From contig NC_070606.1 in the NCBI RefSeq assembly GCF_027172205.1, positions 54,092,501 to 54,156,500 of the forward strand: a stretch of 64,000 nucleotides of DNA, given 5' to 3'. The position numbers were made by a program, and so were the translations under genes. The first letter of the stretch is position 1. Every line of letters starts with the position of its first letter. Positions 1 through 27,269 of the stretch are shown here, piece by piece. This stretch comes from Podarcis raffonei (Eukaryota; Chordata; Lepidosauria; Squamata; Lacertidae). The notes under the pieces are model-generated. The model ran no database searches. It was not told the DNA's origin and was given only the letters and a program-made list of their open reading frames with translations.

Positions 1-16521
<16,521 letters not shown>

Positions 16522-16575
16522 GCTGGCGGCGGCCTCTCCTCAGCCCTGAGCCCGCCCCGCTCACAAACCACGGAC

Positions 16576-16585
16576 AAAATGGCGG
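16576..16585 (+). promoter_or_regulatory. YY1-type motif near SMC3 start
   Basis: AAAATGGCGG followed by CC matches the YY1 consensus. It lies about 55 bp upstream of the SMC3 ATG, where such motifs often mark transcription starts of CpG promoters. Confidence 0.6.
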
Positions 16586-16999
16586 CCAAGCCTCCCCGAT
16601 CCCGTTCGCCGCGGAACGCACCACTTACTCTCTAGAAATAGGAGGGTTGGGAAAGGAAAGCACGAAGAGGCAGCGGAAGGCGCCCGTCCCTTCCCACGTT
16701 TTGAAGGCGCTGTTCTATCTGCGGTTTTCGCGTCGCATTCAGGACTCGGTGATGTAGGCCCGCGAGCTAATAACGCGTTTTCTCCCCCCACCTCGTAGGA
16801 ATTGGTTCAGCCCGACATGAACTTGTGTTGGGCGCCAAGGCGAGGACAGCCAATGGGAGCGGGAGGAGAGCGCCAAACTGGAGACGGGAGGGTAATGGAG
16901 TGGGCGCTTGAGCGCAGAAGGAGCGCTAGAGGGCGCTCGTCATTGTAGTGAAGGCGGGGCGGGGGTCGTTCTCCGAGTGCCAAATCCCCCACCCGGACA

Positions 17000-19421
17000 A
17001 GAGGGAAGTGTCAGCATTCTTGGGAATCCACGATAACGAAAGAGGCAAACCCGAAACAGCCCGGTTCGAAATGATGGCTGGTTGTTGAGGGCGGGGAGCA
17101 GAGAATTTGTGGGTGAAGAGAGGAATGGACCCTTATAGAAAAAGAGGATGGAGAGATAGTTCCCTGCACAGGAGCACTCCACGCTGCAACATTTTGTTGT
17201 AGGTTCTTGCAATGCATGTAACATTGCTTATGTCGTAAGCACCGACTTTTTAAAAGCAACCAAGGCTATTGTGGCCCCTGAAGGACCCCGCAAGCTGTAG
17301 TTCTTTTGCACGTGTATGCAGCAACATGTAAACCACCCCAAAAAGCTTGCAGTATGCGCAACCTGTAGGTCCCTTAGCACCTACAAAATATCACCTCAAA
17401 ATTTCACAATTCACAAGCTCGTCGGGTGCAGCTTCTGTTTGCAGTGGGTTGGCCTCTCCCCACCACTGAACTCGCTCCCTCCCTCCCAAACATGCCCACA
17501 TTTGATTTCCAGGATTGGATTCCCACATTGGTGCAAAGAACATCTGAGTGTGATGGTGGCTGATGTAGGTGCTTTTTTCTGTTGACTGAGCCAGGGAAGC
17601 CCATATCATTTTGTGTTATGCCGTTCTACACTCACACACCCAAATGCAGCCATTTTGCATTATGCCACAGAAACTATTCTACGATAGGTGTCCATGACAC
17701 TTTTGCAAAACTCTAAATGTGCCCACTTGCCCCCAAAAGTTGACGACTCCAATCTCCAAGCAGAGGCAGATTTAGGGTGACTGGTTCAGTCGCACCACAG
17801 GGGGCACCACAGCTATGATGTAGAATGGAAGGTGAGAGGTTGGGGGGCCGCTGAATTTTGGTGTCAAACCAGGCACTGCTGAAATGTGAAACCCCAAAGT
17901 CTTCCACTGCTCCAAGGAATAACCCATAGCCACACATGTTATAGCACGCGCATTTTTCATACATGGAAATAATCTTCATTTTGGAAATGACAAATATTGC
18001 AATATATGAAAGGTAGTGTGAGTGTTTTTGCTATGGGTTAGTTTCTTGGGTAATTGATACACCCAATGGATGTCTAATAGAAAATACTTGCATCACTCTG
18101 CTTACCTGTTTCCTGTCACCCCTAATCAATATAAATTGGCATTCTAGATCTATCATGATTTCTCTTTCATTTTTATTTTTCTGTTTAAGTTTGTAAATGA
18201 AAAAAGAGTAAAAGGAAAGTTACTTTATTCTTTTACTATCAAATATTAATATAATAGATAATAAATTTAACAATTATTTTGTAGTAATTTCTGTAGTCGC
18301 TGCTGCTTATCTCTTACCTCTTATCAATGCTTAGGATGCAATCCAAACTCTTGGCTAGTAGTGTGGGATTTAATGGAGTGAAGAGGCTCCCACCCCATCC
18401 ATAGCGCTGTTGCTTACGCCAACCATAGCAGAAGAAGGGAGGCAGGGGAAAAGCTCTTCACTGTGGCAGCTCCCAGGCTTGTGTAATGAAGACCCCTGGA
18501 TCAGGCCCACTGCTGCCACATGATGCCAGCATGGCTTGCTCAGAATCCAGTGGCTCTTGTGCCATCCCAGCTTTGCATCTTCCCTTTTCACAGTCTACCA
18601 CCAGCAGGGATCTCTCTCTCTGAGTGACTTTGCTTGGCACGTGAGTGGGGAATGGGTACCAAGGAAGCATTTACAAAGACCACATCTGTGAATTTTCACA
18701 GGATTCTATTAGTCTTTCCCATATGAAATATGGAAAACTGAGGCCAACTACTTGCAAGTACTATACGAAAAATAACATGCTGATTGAGTGCTATAAAGGC
18801 CACAAAATAATCTGAAGGAATAAAGAGAAAATTGTTATTTCTACTTTCTGTAAATTATAGCAATTTTAGGCACGACGTGTAACAACAGTGGGAAGAAAAT
18901 TTACCAGAGGAAATGGGATTTTCACCTTGACAGCATCTCATTTTAGAAGTGTAATTATTATCAAAATCAATTTGTATGTATAATAGAATTTTTGCAACTA
19001 GCCCTTTTCCTATTAAAACAAATCTGTTCAGAACATAATTGCCTGGTTCCTGTCTCTCTGCTGTGAGCAGTAGATATGGCCAATTACTTTTCTTTATCAT
19101 TAGCATTCCAACATCACAAAGTGCTCTTATCACTCTTCTAATAGCAATAATAACAACAACACCTGTAACACCTGAAGGAATAGTTGATGCTGAGAACACT
19201 GCCAGTAAGGGTACTTATTTAGGTTTTAATCACATCCAAACCCAAAAGCTCAGTGTGGGTAAGAATTCTTAAAGCACATGCACAATAGCCAATTAAAATC
19301 AGTAAATCCATAAAACCCTTTAATTAAATGAAGCGCTGTTAAGCTGCACATATACTTGACCTTTTCTTGGGAGATTTGTTGTTGGCAGGCATTCTAGAAT
19401 TCCGTAGGCTCCTTTGCCTTT
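17000..19421. other. Intergenic, no gene recognised
   Basis: Upstream flank of SMC3. Open frames are short and lack family features. Parts (around 17770-17900 and 18330-18660) look repeat-derived but I cannot name them. AT-rich runs occur at 18130-18300. Confidence 0.5.
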
Positions 19422-20262
19422 AATAGCTGCATGACAGACTTCCGGGTTAGCGCCATCACCTAATGGCGGATTCCCTCCGAGCTCCGGAGGGAATCGGCTC
19501 AGCAGGGGTCGGGTCCTGCCGCGGTGGCGACGCGGGGACCCTCAGAAACCACAGGCGCTGAAGCCTGTGGACTTGGTGACTCGGCGGGCACCATTTGCGC
19601 CCCCCGACCCGCGAAGAGCCTTTTTAAAGGCTCCGGAATGGGGGACGGAGGGCGGTGCGGTGCTGTGAGTCGACTGCTTCCCTGGCTGAGTGAAGCTGCA
19701 TGCCATGGACGGAGAGCGCTGACTTCTTTCTCTGAACATTTGGATTAAAAGCAACAACCCGTGAGTAATTACGGAAATTGGACTTAAAAGGGAAATTTTC
19801 TTTGGGAATTAGGCACGACCGGGTAAGGTGTAAAGAGGAAGTCCGCCTACCCGCCTTGTAAACATCGTAAAGCAAGGATTTTACAACTAAGGTTGTGAGA
19901 ATACCTTTCTTCTTTGTGGATAAAAGCAATTAACTCCACGTTTTGGCAATTTAAGTGATTGTGCTGGAGGATAAGAGCTAACATTGAGAACGGAATTCAC
20001 CCCTCCCCCAAGACCCGGGAGGTGAGAGAGCCTGCGGAAGAGACATAAAGACTTTGACAGCTGTCAAACTAGCTGTCAAAGTTGGGAAAAAAGGAGAACT
20101 TTGTTTTTGCTGTCTTTGCTGGTTATATTCGTTACAATTTGGTAACAAATTGTTAAAAATTGTTAAAAATAAAGAAGAAAAGGCTAACTTGACTTTTAGG
20201 TTGGAACTGGAAGATACTAAGAAACTAGAATCCCTCTAGAGGGGGTTTAGGACATTACAAAA

Positions 20263-20931
20263 ATGGCTGTAAGTGGAAAAACACTGGCTGAATTGGAAAG
20301 GACTTTTTTTCTCTTGGGAAAGTTGCAGGAACAGAGTGATGTTTTGGCTACAAATGTCACAATACTGAATGGAACAGTAAATAAAGTTGCTGAGCCTGGG
20401 AGGGACTTGACTCAAGTTTTTGCAGCTGAACAGGAAAGTTTTGCAGTTGACTTAAAATTTTTTGCAGCTGAACAAGAAAAGAAATTTGAGAAATCTGAGA
20501 ATGTGATGAAAGAGGAACATGATGATTTGAAGGAAAAAGAAGGAGGAGCTATAATGCCACAGATGATTGAGGAGAGCCAGAGGCCGGTTAAGATGGATAT
20601 AAAGGAAAATAAGATTAGGATGATGAAAATTTGGTTTGAATTGAAGAAGGGAGAATGGAGAGATCTCCTTATGTGGAGATCTGAAGACCTATGGAATACA
20701 AACCTGGCTAAAGTGGAAACTGGAGCTTTTGGGACATTTGGACTTAAGAGAAGTAAGAAACAAGATTTTGGCTCCATTTTTAAATATGGAGGCCTGGCTG
20801 GAAGAAACATGGACCTTACTGGGACAGAGCTCCTTCGAGATTTGGAGTTTAATATAAAGGACTATCAAAAAAACCGGCAAAGAGGAATTGAGAGAGAATT
20901 GAGAGCCTCGGACGTGAGGTCGCCAGGCTGA
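20263..20931 (+). CDS. 222-residue coiled-coil protein of the HAL1-like element
   Basis: Single open frame from ATG at 20263 (context ACAAAAATGGCT) to TGA at 20929-20931. The N-terminal third is predicted coiled coil by heptad-like leucines (LAELERTFFLLGKLQEQSD). A short internal repeat FAAEQE occurs twice near residues 49-70. The C-terminal half is basic and mixed (LKRSKKQDFG, KNRQRGIERELRAS). I cannot see a clear RRM or the conserved C-terminal motifs of mammalian L1 ORF1p. The role is presumably RNA binding or chaperone activity for the element's RNA, by analogy with L1 ORF1. The frame is intact, which is unusual for an old copy. No neighbouring ORF2 exists. Confidence 0.6.
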   Translation: MAVSGKTLAELERTFFLLGKLQEQSDVLATNVTILNGTVNKVAEPGRDLTQVFAAEQESFAVDLKFFAAEQEKKFEKSENVMKEEHDDLKEKEGGAIMPQMIEESQRPVKMDIKENKIRMMKIWFELKKGEWRDLLMWRSEDLWNTNLAKVETGAFGTFGLKRSKKQDFGSIFKYGGLAGRNMDLTGTELLRDLEFNIKDYQKNRQRGIERELRASDVRSPG

Positions 20932-21083
20932 CTGCAGATGGACTGATGGACTTTTGTTGGGGTTCGAAACCGGGAAAGGGGGTGGTGGGGCTTTGGGAAT
21001 CCAAAGGGTGTATAACTATATTCTGTTTCATTTAATTTGGTTTTGCCACTAACATAAAAATGGGGATTTTGGGGAAGGGAATT

Positions 21084-21261
21084 GGGGCCGACCTTAGAAA
21101 AAGACCTTTAAGAATAAGTATTGACGTATAAAGATTGAGGTTTATAAGTTAAAATTGGTTAACTAAAATGATGGGGCTGACCTTAGAAAAAGATTTTTAA
21201 GAATAAGTATTGATGTATAAAGATTGAGATTTATAAGTTAAATTTGGTTAACTAAAATGAA
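21084..21261 (+). repeat. 89-bp tandem repeat, two units
   Basis: Two copies of a unit starting GGGGCYGACCTTAGAAAAAG, at 21084-21172 and from 21173, differing at a few positions. It lies inside the 3' UTR of the HAL1-like element. Confidence 0.85.
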
Positions 21262-21774
21262 TTAGAGAAAATAAGGTAAAGTTTGGGGACAAGAACTTGC
21301 TGAGCTAAAAATTGGAACTGGAATACAAGAAGGGGAGGTGTGGGGAAGTCAAGGAAATTGGTTATTGACAGTAAGAAATGTAAACTTTATGTGTTTTTAA
21401 TTGTATTTTTTATGTTTTTTCTTTATTTTTTGAAAATTCCAATAAATATCTTTTTTTTAAAAAAATAGCTGCATGACAAGCAGTAAGTCAAGTGTTTGAA
21501 GCCTCCCCCTATTATCTCAATTCTAGGGGTGTGGTGGGGATGAAATCACACTTTGAACTTGTTCTTTATTCTAAAGGTCCGAATTAAAGAATCGGGGCGG
21601 AGGAGTTGGTGTCCCAACCACTCATGGTTAAGAAGTTTCTTCAGTAACTAATGAAATCATGCTTTCCTACACTTAAATAATGTCTTTATGTGTTTCAACT
21701 TTCCATCTCACAGCCTTGCATTTGTAAATTGTTATCAGTACCTCTGCTATTAGTCAATATCTACTCCTCCATAT

Positions 21775-22982
21775 CAAGAACAGTCAAGAGGAAAGGTTAC
21801 AGCATTTGGAGCTTTTTTATTTAGAGACAAGGTGACTAAGACATGATAGAAGCGTCAGTGCAAAAAAAACCCTGGACTGCCAGTAGTGCATATGAAAACA
21901 TCTAGGGGTCTCAGTAGACCACAAGCATAACAGTGTGATGCAGCAGTAAAAAAAAAGCTAAAGCTATTCAGGCTGCATTAACAGTAGTAGTGTCCAGATC
22001 AAGGGAAATAATAGTCCTGCTCTGTTCTGCCTTGGTCAGACCACACCTGGAATACTGTGCTCCATTCTGGGTCTCACAATTTAAGAAGGATATTGACAAG
22101 CTGGAACATGTGCAGAGGAGGACCAAGATGATCAAGGGTCTGGAACCAAGCCTATGGGGAACAGTTGAGGGTGTTGGGTATGTTTAGCCTGGTAAAAAGG
22201 AGACAGAGGAGATGTGATAGCCATCTTAAAATATCTCAAGGGTTGCCACATGGAAGATGGAGCAAGCTTGTTTTCTCCTGCTCCAGAGGCTAGGACCTGA
22301 ACCAATGGCTTCAAGTTACAAGAAAGGAGATTCTGACTAACCATCAGAAAGAACTTTCTGACAATAAGTGTCACGGTCCGGTTCATGGGCGATCTAAGTC
22401 CCGGCAGGGGACGTCAGGACCAGGGGCAAGATGGCGGGGTGGGAGCAGGAACGGGAGTCCAGAAGCCAGGAGTCAGAAAGCCAAGAGTCCGAGGGTCAGA
22501 GAGCCCGGAGTCAAGAAGCCAAGGGTCCGTGGGTCAGGAAGCAAGGAGTCATGAAGTCAAGGGTCCAAGGATCAAGAAGCAAGGAGTCAAATGCAGCAAG
22601 GCAGGGAACATGTTGCAAAGAGCCAAAGCGAAAATGCTGACCTATATACCTTCCCGGCTCTTGCCACTAGGTGCTGTGAGTTACCAATTGGCCTCACCTG
22701 TGAGGCTGCGCCTTGCCTCTTCAGAACAAACTTAGGAAGGCCCCAGTCCTGCAGAGTCCTATTGGTCACAGGGCCTGGCTCCTGCACGCACACCTGACAG
22801 TAAGAACTGTTCAACAATGGAACGGACTCCCTTGGGAGGTTGTGGACTCTCCTTCCTTAGAGGTTTTAAAGAAGAGGTTGGATGGCCATCTGTCATTGAT
22901 GCTTTAGTTGAGATTCCTGCATTGCAGGGGGTTGGACTAGATGATCCTTGGGATCCCTTCCAACTCTGCAATTCTATGAAAT
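21775..22982 (+). mobile_element. CR1 LINE 3' part, interrupted by a solo LTR
   Basis: Translation gives the CR1 reverse transcriptase tail ([20 protein letters not shown], then [18 protein letters not shown]), followed by the CR1 3' UTR and the terminal ATTCTATGAA at about 22973-22982. The 5' part is missing and the frame is decayed. A 431-bp LTR sits within it at 22369-22799. CR1 text resumes exactly after the LTR (TAAGAACTGTTC). Confidence 0.85.
22369..22799 (+). mobile_element. Solo LTR inside CR1
   Basis: Fossil LTR of 431 bp. It opens TGTCACGGTCCGG and closes CACCTGACA, the TG...CA form of LTR retroelements. The flanks ATAAG and GTAAG form a near-exact 5-bp target duplication. A TATA-like CTATATACC lies at about 22641. 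Roughly 22450-22590 is a degenerate tandem array of GGGTC/GAGTC-type units of about 15 bp. No internal coding region remains, so this is a solo LTR left by recombination. It is younger than the CR1 host copy. Family (gypsy-like or endogenous retrovirus) is undecided. Confidence 0.65.
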
Positions 22983-23305
22983 GAAAGGAAGTACTTATTC
23001 ACACAGTGCATAGATAGACCATGGAATGTGCTCCCACAAGAGGCATACCAAGTTACGACCACCAAGTTGGACAGCTTTAAAAGAGGATTAGACAAATTCA
23101 TGGAGTTCAAAGCTATCAGTGGCTGCTAAGAGTGTCAAAGGCAGTATGCTTCTGAGTGCCAGCTGCTGGAAGCCACAGGAGGGGAGAGTGCTGCTGTGCT
23201 CAGATCCTGCTTGCAGGCTTCCCATGGGCATCTGGTTGGCTACTGTGAGAACAGAATGCTGGACTAGATGGGCACCTCACCTGATCCAGCAGGACTATTC
23301 TTCTT
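22983..23305 (+). mobile_element. Second CR1-type 3' fragment
   Basis: Starts GGAAGTACTTATTCACACAG, directly after the first CR1 end, and closes with GCTGGACTAGATGGGCACCT then CTGATCCAGCAGGAC, the 3' text of another CR1 subfamily. It lies in tandem with the preceding CR1 copy in the same orientation. Confidence 0.75.
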
Positions 23306-23487
23306 ATTTTTATTCTTGCTATCATTGGAAGATCACAGGGTGGTTTACAGCATAAAAATACAAAATGCATAATTTTTTTTTAAAAAAGAAAACCACACAT
23401 TTAAAAGGTGTTTAACAGTCAAAGTTCTGGCTGAAGAGGAATGTTTTCACCTGGCACCTATGTTCTTATCTACAGTAAAGTGTAGAT

Positions 23488-23624
23488 CAGGCCTCTTCAA
23501 ACTTGGCCCTCCAGATGTTTTTTGGCCTACAACTCCCATGATCCCTAGCTAGCAGGACCATTGGTCAGGGATGATGGGAACTGTAGTCTCAAAACATCTA
23601 GTGGGCTGTGTTTGAGGAAGCCTG
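23488..23624. mobile_element. Foldback hAT MITE
   Basis: 137 bp, near-palindromic: CTTGGCCCTCCAGATGTT on the left pairs with AACATCTAGTGGGCTGTG on the right. The flanks GTGTAGAT and GTGTAGAC make an 8-bp target duplication with one mismatch. The same family recurs at 26800, 39783, 43884, 59562 and 59853. Confidence 0.75.
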
Positions 23625-23689
23625 GTGTAGACGAATGCAGGAAGTAGTGCACAAGTCAATCAGTAGGTGACACTCTGCACCCTTCTTTG

Positions 23690-23890
23690 AACATAGGATG
23701 CTATCATATACCAGGTCAGGTCAAACTTGTCCAGCTAGCCCAGAACTGCCTACTCCAGCAAGCAGTGACTCTCTCCAATTTCAGGCAGATATCACTTACT
23801 ACCTTAATTCAAGATGCCTGGGATCTCAGCAAATAAGGTGCTGTACTACTGAGTTATGGTTCCTTCCCATGGTGGGCCAAGGTTGCCCAG
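23690..23890 (-). mobile_element. tRNA-Ala-like SINE, minus strand
   Basis: The reverse complement carries a tRNA-Ala-like head (CCATAACTCAGTAGTAC) and a tail resembling CTAGATGGACCAATGGTCTGA-type lizard SINEs. Degenerate. Other pieces of the family are at 24955, 26567 and 59315. Confidence 0.5.
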
Positions 23891-24120
23891 CACTGCAACA
23901 TTTCATCTACCTCTTCTTAAATGAACTGGTACAATCTCTCTGCCAACTTTCAGAGTGGTAGGGCAGACTGTACTATTCTTAGGGCTGGTAAAGTAGAGTT
24001 CACTTTATCTCTCTGTGAGCAATCAGCCTCAAAACTTGTGACGCAAGGGAGCTGCCACTGGGTAAATACATACTAATAGATGGGTAAGCACCCAGTGAAT
24101 TTTGTGGCCAAATAGAGTTA

Positions 24121-24166
24121 TACACACACGTGTGCACGTGCACACACACACATGCACACACACACT
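24121..24166. repeat. (CA)n-rich microsatellite
   Basis: Imperfect CA/TG run mixed with ACGTGTGCACGTG, adjoining the tail of the L1 copy that starts at 24170. Confidence 0.85.
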
Positions 24167-24169
24167 TTT

Positions 24170-24690
24170 TTTAATTAATTTTCACAATTTAAATCACATT
24201 AATGTAAAAATAAGAAAACATAAAAAATTCAAATTCAACTGTATTCACATAGTATTAAATCCACGTTTTGGGATTGCTCAAAACCGTTGACTTCCCTCCA
24301 CTCCCTCCCCTGATTCCTTTGTATTGTCTTAATTTATGTATGTCAATAATGTCTTTATCTTTGATTATCTCCAAATTTAAACATTCTACATAACCTTACA
24401 AGTGTTTTTAAAATCCTGCTCATTTATTAACTTCCTTACAATGCTTTTGTACATATGCAATAAACATTTTTTCATTCTTTTTATTATATTTGTTGTCGTC
24501 TTGATTTCTAAGTTTCCCAGTTAATTTGGCCATTTCAGCACTCTCCATTAGTTTGATTTGCCAATCTTCTTTAGTGGGGACTTGTTCTTCTTTCCAGTGT
24601 TGGGCTAACAATATCTGTGCGGCCGTTGTAGCATACATGCCAAATGGAGTTTTGAACCCTGATTTCCTCAGTCTAAGGTTGTCATTATAT
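24170..24690 (-). mobile_element. L1 LINE, ORF2 C-terminus and 3' UTR
   Basis: The minus strand reads the end of L1 ORF2: FKTPFGMYATTAAQILLAQH, then EDWQIKLMESAEMAKLTGKL, ending CKEVNK before a stop at 24420. A 3' UTR of about 250 bp and a T-run (A-tail on the minus strand) follow down to about 24170. It is severely 5'-truncated at about 24690. The reading frame is largely preserved, suggesting a moderately young copy. Confidence 0.8.
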
Positions 24691-24719
24691 CCACTGTTGG
24701 GGTTTGGAGGGAGTGAGGA

Positions 24720-26560
24720 AGTTTAAACAGATGGAAAGTCCCAGGTCCAGTCTCAACTAAGGGGAAGAGGGGGCCTGCCTGAGAGATCCTGAAGAACCAC
24801 TCCCAGCCAAAGTAGACTATAGTGGACTACAGGGCTACTTTTCAGCCTGAACTCATTGGAACTCAGTTCTGGCACTGCCATTAAGAGAACAAGGGAGGTG
24901 TTCATGGTGAGTTCCGGCACCTCTTTTTCTAGACAAATAGCACCAGTAGACTAGAAGATCAATGGTCTGACTCAGTACAAGGTGGTTTCATATGCTAATT
25001 AAATTTCACTGATGAGGTTATATCATCATAGCCACAACAAAAACAACAACACTTTAAGTAAAAAATAAATGCAGGGAGCAGGGCTTTAGAGATGAAGGGC
25101 TTAGACTCCTCGGAATGGTAATGTGGGTTCCTTTTTTCCACTCACTCAGCCTATTTGCATGACGCGTAGGAGGGGACAGCAAGAGGGTCCCCCTCTGGAG
25201 GCAGCACCAGGTAATTATCTTACTCATCATTCCCAATCCCTCCATCTGAGATGGAATATCCCTGGTATTTGAGAGAATAATGATATAGCTATAAAGAGTG
25301 TGTCTGCATTCTCCTGGGTATGTTCAGCAACCAGTAAAAACCACCACCACCAAACCCATTCCAATTATAGAGGAAAGAGCTAACAGTCATAGAAACATCG
25401 GTGAATTCACTCACTGGATGAACCTCATCTGAGCATCAGATCTGTATTTTCCCCCTCCTCCTCCTCCTCTTCCTGTTAAAGAGCCCAGGAGAGACAAGGC
25501 AGATGAAGTCGAGGGTGATAATGACAGACTAGATAACTAAAAGGTTTGATGCAGGATAGGGTAGGGGTGGGAGGATGAAAATGGGAGCCTTTAAGGAAGT
25601 GTGGTAGAACTGTAAAACCACACCACTTCCTTGTGCTCAGCTCTAGTAGACATCAGGGGAAGACAGCTGTTTTATGCTGAAATCGTGTCTGGGAAAAGAA
25701 TCATCACCAGACATTGTGTAGGGGTGGAAGTGGGGGCAGGATGAGGAAAAGCCAACAAATACTCCCCTAGGAAGCTGAGGCACATTTCCAGGTCCTGAAG
25801 GCGTCCTTTCTCCTTTGCTGATGTGAGCTGTGAATCCACCAGCCAGTGGGCAGTTGCAGCCCCAAGGACTTCTTATTAATAGCTCCCACTCCTCATTCCC
25901 CACCCTGTTCCTGTCTGCCCAGAGATGTACAGTAGCAGGGAAAGGCAGTAACTCCTCCAGCGTCTCGGAGTGAATCAGTCACAGTGAGGTGCTGCTGACA
26001 AGTGTTTGACAAGCCTTTGTGGTGAGGAAATCTGGAGGAGGAGGAGGAGGAGGAGGAAGCGAAAGAAGAGGAGAGTTTAAATATGTGCAAGTACAAGCCT
26101 CAGATCCCATACTTTAAACACAGGGTGCTGGGATTTATTTATTTTATTTTTCTCCCACATGCCAGCTCATCGTCATTGATTCATACACCAGAGTGTCTGG
26201 CTTTCAGAAGCAGCTGTAAGCTAAGGAAGTTTCTGTCTCTCTGCTCAATGGTTAGCACTGACTTCTGAAATGAAGAGAATATGCTTCTATGATGATATTA
26301 TGGAATGACAACCTACATCCTTACAAACAAGAGGTTACTCCAGCTCTGTTGTTCCTTTGGGTTTCTTGGTTGTTTCTACATCTCTGAAAACTAGAGAAAC
26401 TTCTGACGGCTGAGTTTCCTCAAGTTCTGCATGCAGCAGACCTCAGGAAAAATAAGTGGGATACAAGTGTAGCAAGGGAGGGGCATTGCTACAGGTACTG
26501 CTTCTGACAGTAGACAGCCATGCAGATGTTGCCTGTTCTTTGCCAGGCTGTGCTACCAAC
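24720..26560. other. Intergenic, no gene; SINE piece and purine tracts
   Basis: 24955-24995 is the plus-strand 3' end of a tRNA-Ala-like SINE (ATCAATGGTCTGACTCAGTA). A GGA-repeat purine tract lies at 26033-26058 and a CCT tract at about 25452-25470. No coding signal is seen. Confidence 0.5.
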
Positions 26561-26566
26561 ACAGAT

Positions 26567-27076
26567 TACAGGAAGCTGCTGTATGGTCAGTCAGACCATT
26601 GGTCTATGTAGTTTAGTTATGTATAAATCAGAATAGCCAATATGATACGTTCCCCTCCAACAATGGCGGACCTTGATGCCTCAGATTTCAGTGGTGCCCT
26701 ATGAGATGCCAAAATACAATGCCTCTCGTCTTCCGTTGGATGTCATAGTTGTGGCACCCCCTGCAGGACCCCAGAAGCTCCGTGCCCAGTGCAACCACAT
26801 CAAGTGTGCTCTTCTAGATCTGCCTTTGCCTCCAGATGTTGCTGGAGTCCAACTCCCATCAGCCACAGCCAGCATGGCCAATGGTCAACGATGATGGGAG
26901 CTTTAGTCCATTAACATTTGGAGGGCACTATATTGGCCTTCTCTGTTCTAAAGTGCCTGAAATGATTCTCCAGGCTTACAGACAGGCTTATTTTCCACCC
27001 CGACCAGAGATGCCAGAAACTCAGTCAGAGTCCTTTTGCATTCAAAGCACGTACTCTGCCACTAAGTGTTCTTGCT
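26567..27076 (-). mobile_element. tRNA-Ala-like SINE split by a later insertion
   Basis: 26567-26620 (AGGAAGCTGCTGTATGGTCA, then GACCATTGGTCTATGTAG) and 26995-27076 (AGAGATGCCAGAAAC, then GCATTCAAAGCACGTACTCT, GCCACTAAGTG) are the two halves of one minus-strand SINE. Between them lie about 370 bp including a foldback hAT MITE (about 26800-26942). Confidence 0.5.
26800..26942. mobile_element. Foldback hAT MITE (partial)
   Basis: CTCCAGATGTTGCTGGAGTC on the left and AACATTTGGAGGGCAC on the right are inverted arms, with the family core ACTCCCATCAGCC...GATGATGGGAGCT between. The outer ends are worn. Confidence 0.6.
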
Positions 27077-27197
27077 TCTGAAGGGTCAACAAGAAATGAG
27101 CCTTCTACTCTTTATTATGTAAACATAATGTGTGGCAAATAGTAATATTGTAGTTCAGTCTAACCAGTAGACGTGCCATCTGAATCTTCTTCCTTAC

Positions 27198-27265
27198 TCT
27201 GTTAATGTCGTTTAATCGATTAGTCATGTCCGACTCTTCATGACCCCATGGACCAGAGCATGCCA
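27198..27265 (-). mobile_element. BovB-type LINE 3' end, minus strand
   Basis: The reverse complement reads GCTCTGGTCCATGGGGTCAT, then AGTCGGACATGACTAA, the terminal text also seen in the longer BovB copy at 56817-57121. Confidence 0.75.
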
Positions 27266-27269
27266 AAAT

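Larger units (their letters stand above)
19437..21463 (+). mobile_element. HAL1-like non-autonomous L1-related retroposon with target duplication
   Basis: About 2.03 kb. The 15-bp duplication AATAGCTGCATGACA flanks it at 19422-19436 and 21464-21478, the right copy merging with the A-run. It has a GC-rich start (GACTTCCGGGTTAGCGCC), a leader of about 820 bp, one 222-residue frame (20263-20931), a 3' UTR with an 89-bp tandem repeat, AATAAA near 21440, and a T/A-rich tail. No endonuclease or reverse transcriptase is present, so movement must have relied on another LINE, presumably L1. The intact ends and frame suggest a fairly recent insertion. The link to L1 is inferred from layout (leader, ORF1-like coiled coil, A-rich end), not from a database match. 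Confidence 0.7.

Noticed and set aside
22385-22735. 116-residue open frame of Gly/Arg/Ser repeats
   Set aside because: It is the degenerate tandem array inside the solo LTR, not a gene.
24121-24166. Z-DNA-like alternating CA/TG run as a regulatory signal
   Set aside because: An ordinary microsatellite next to an L1 tail, no supporting context.
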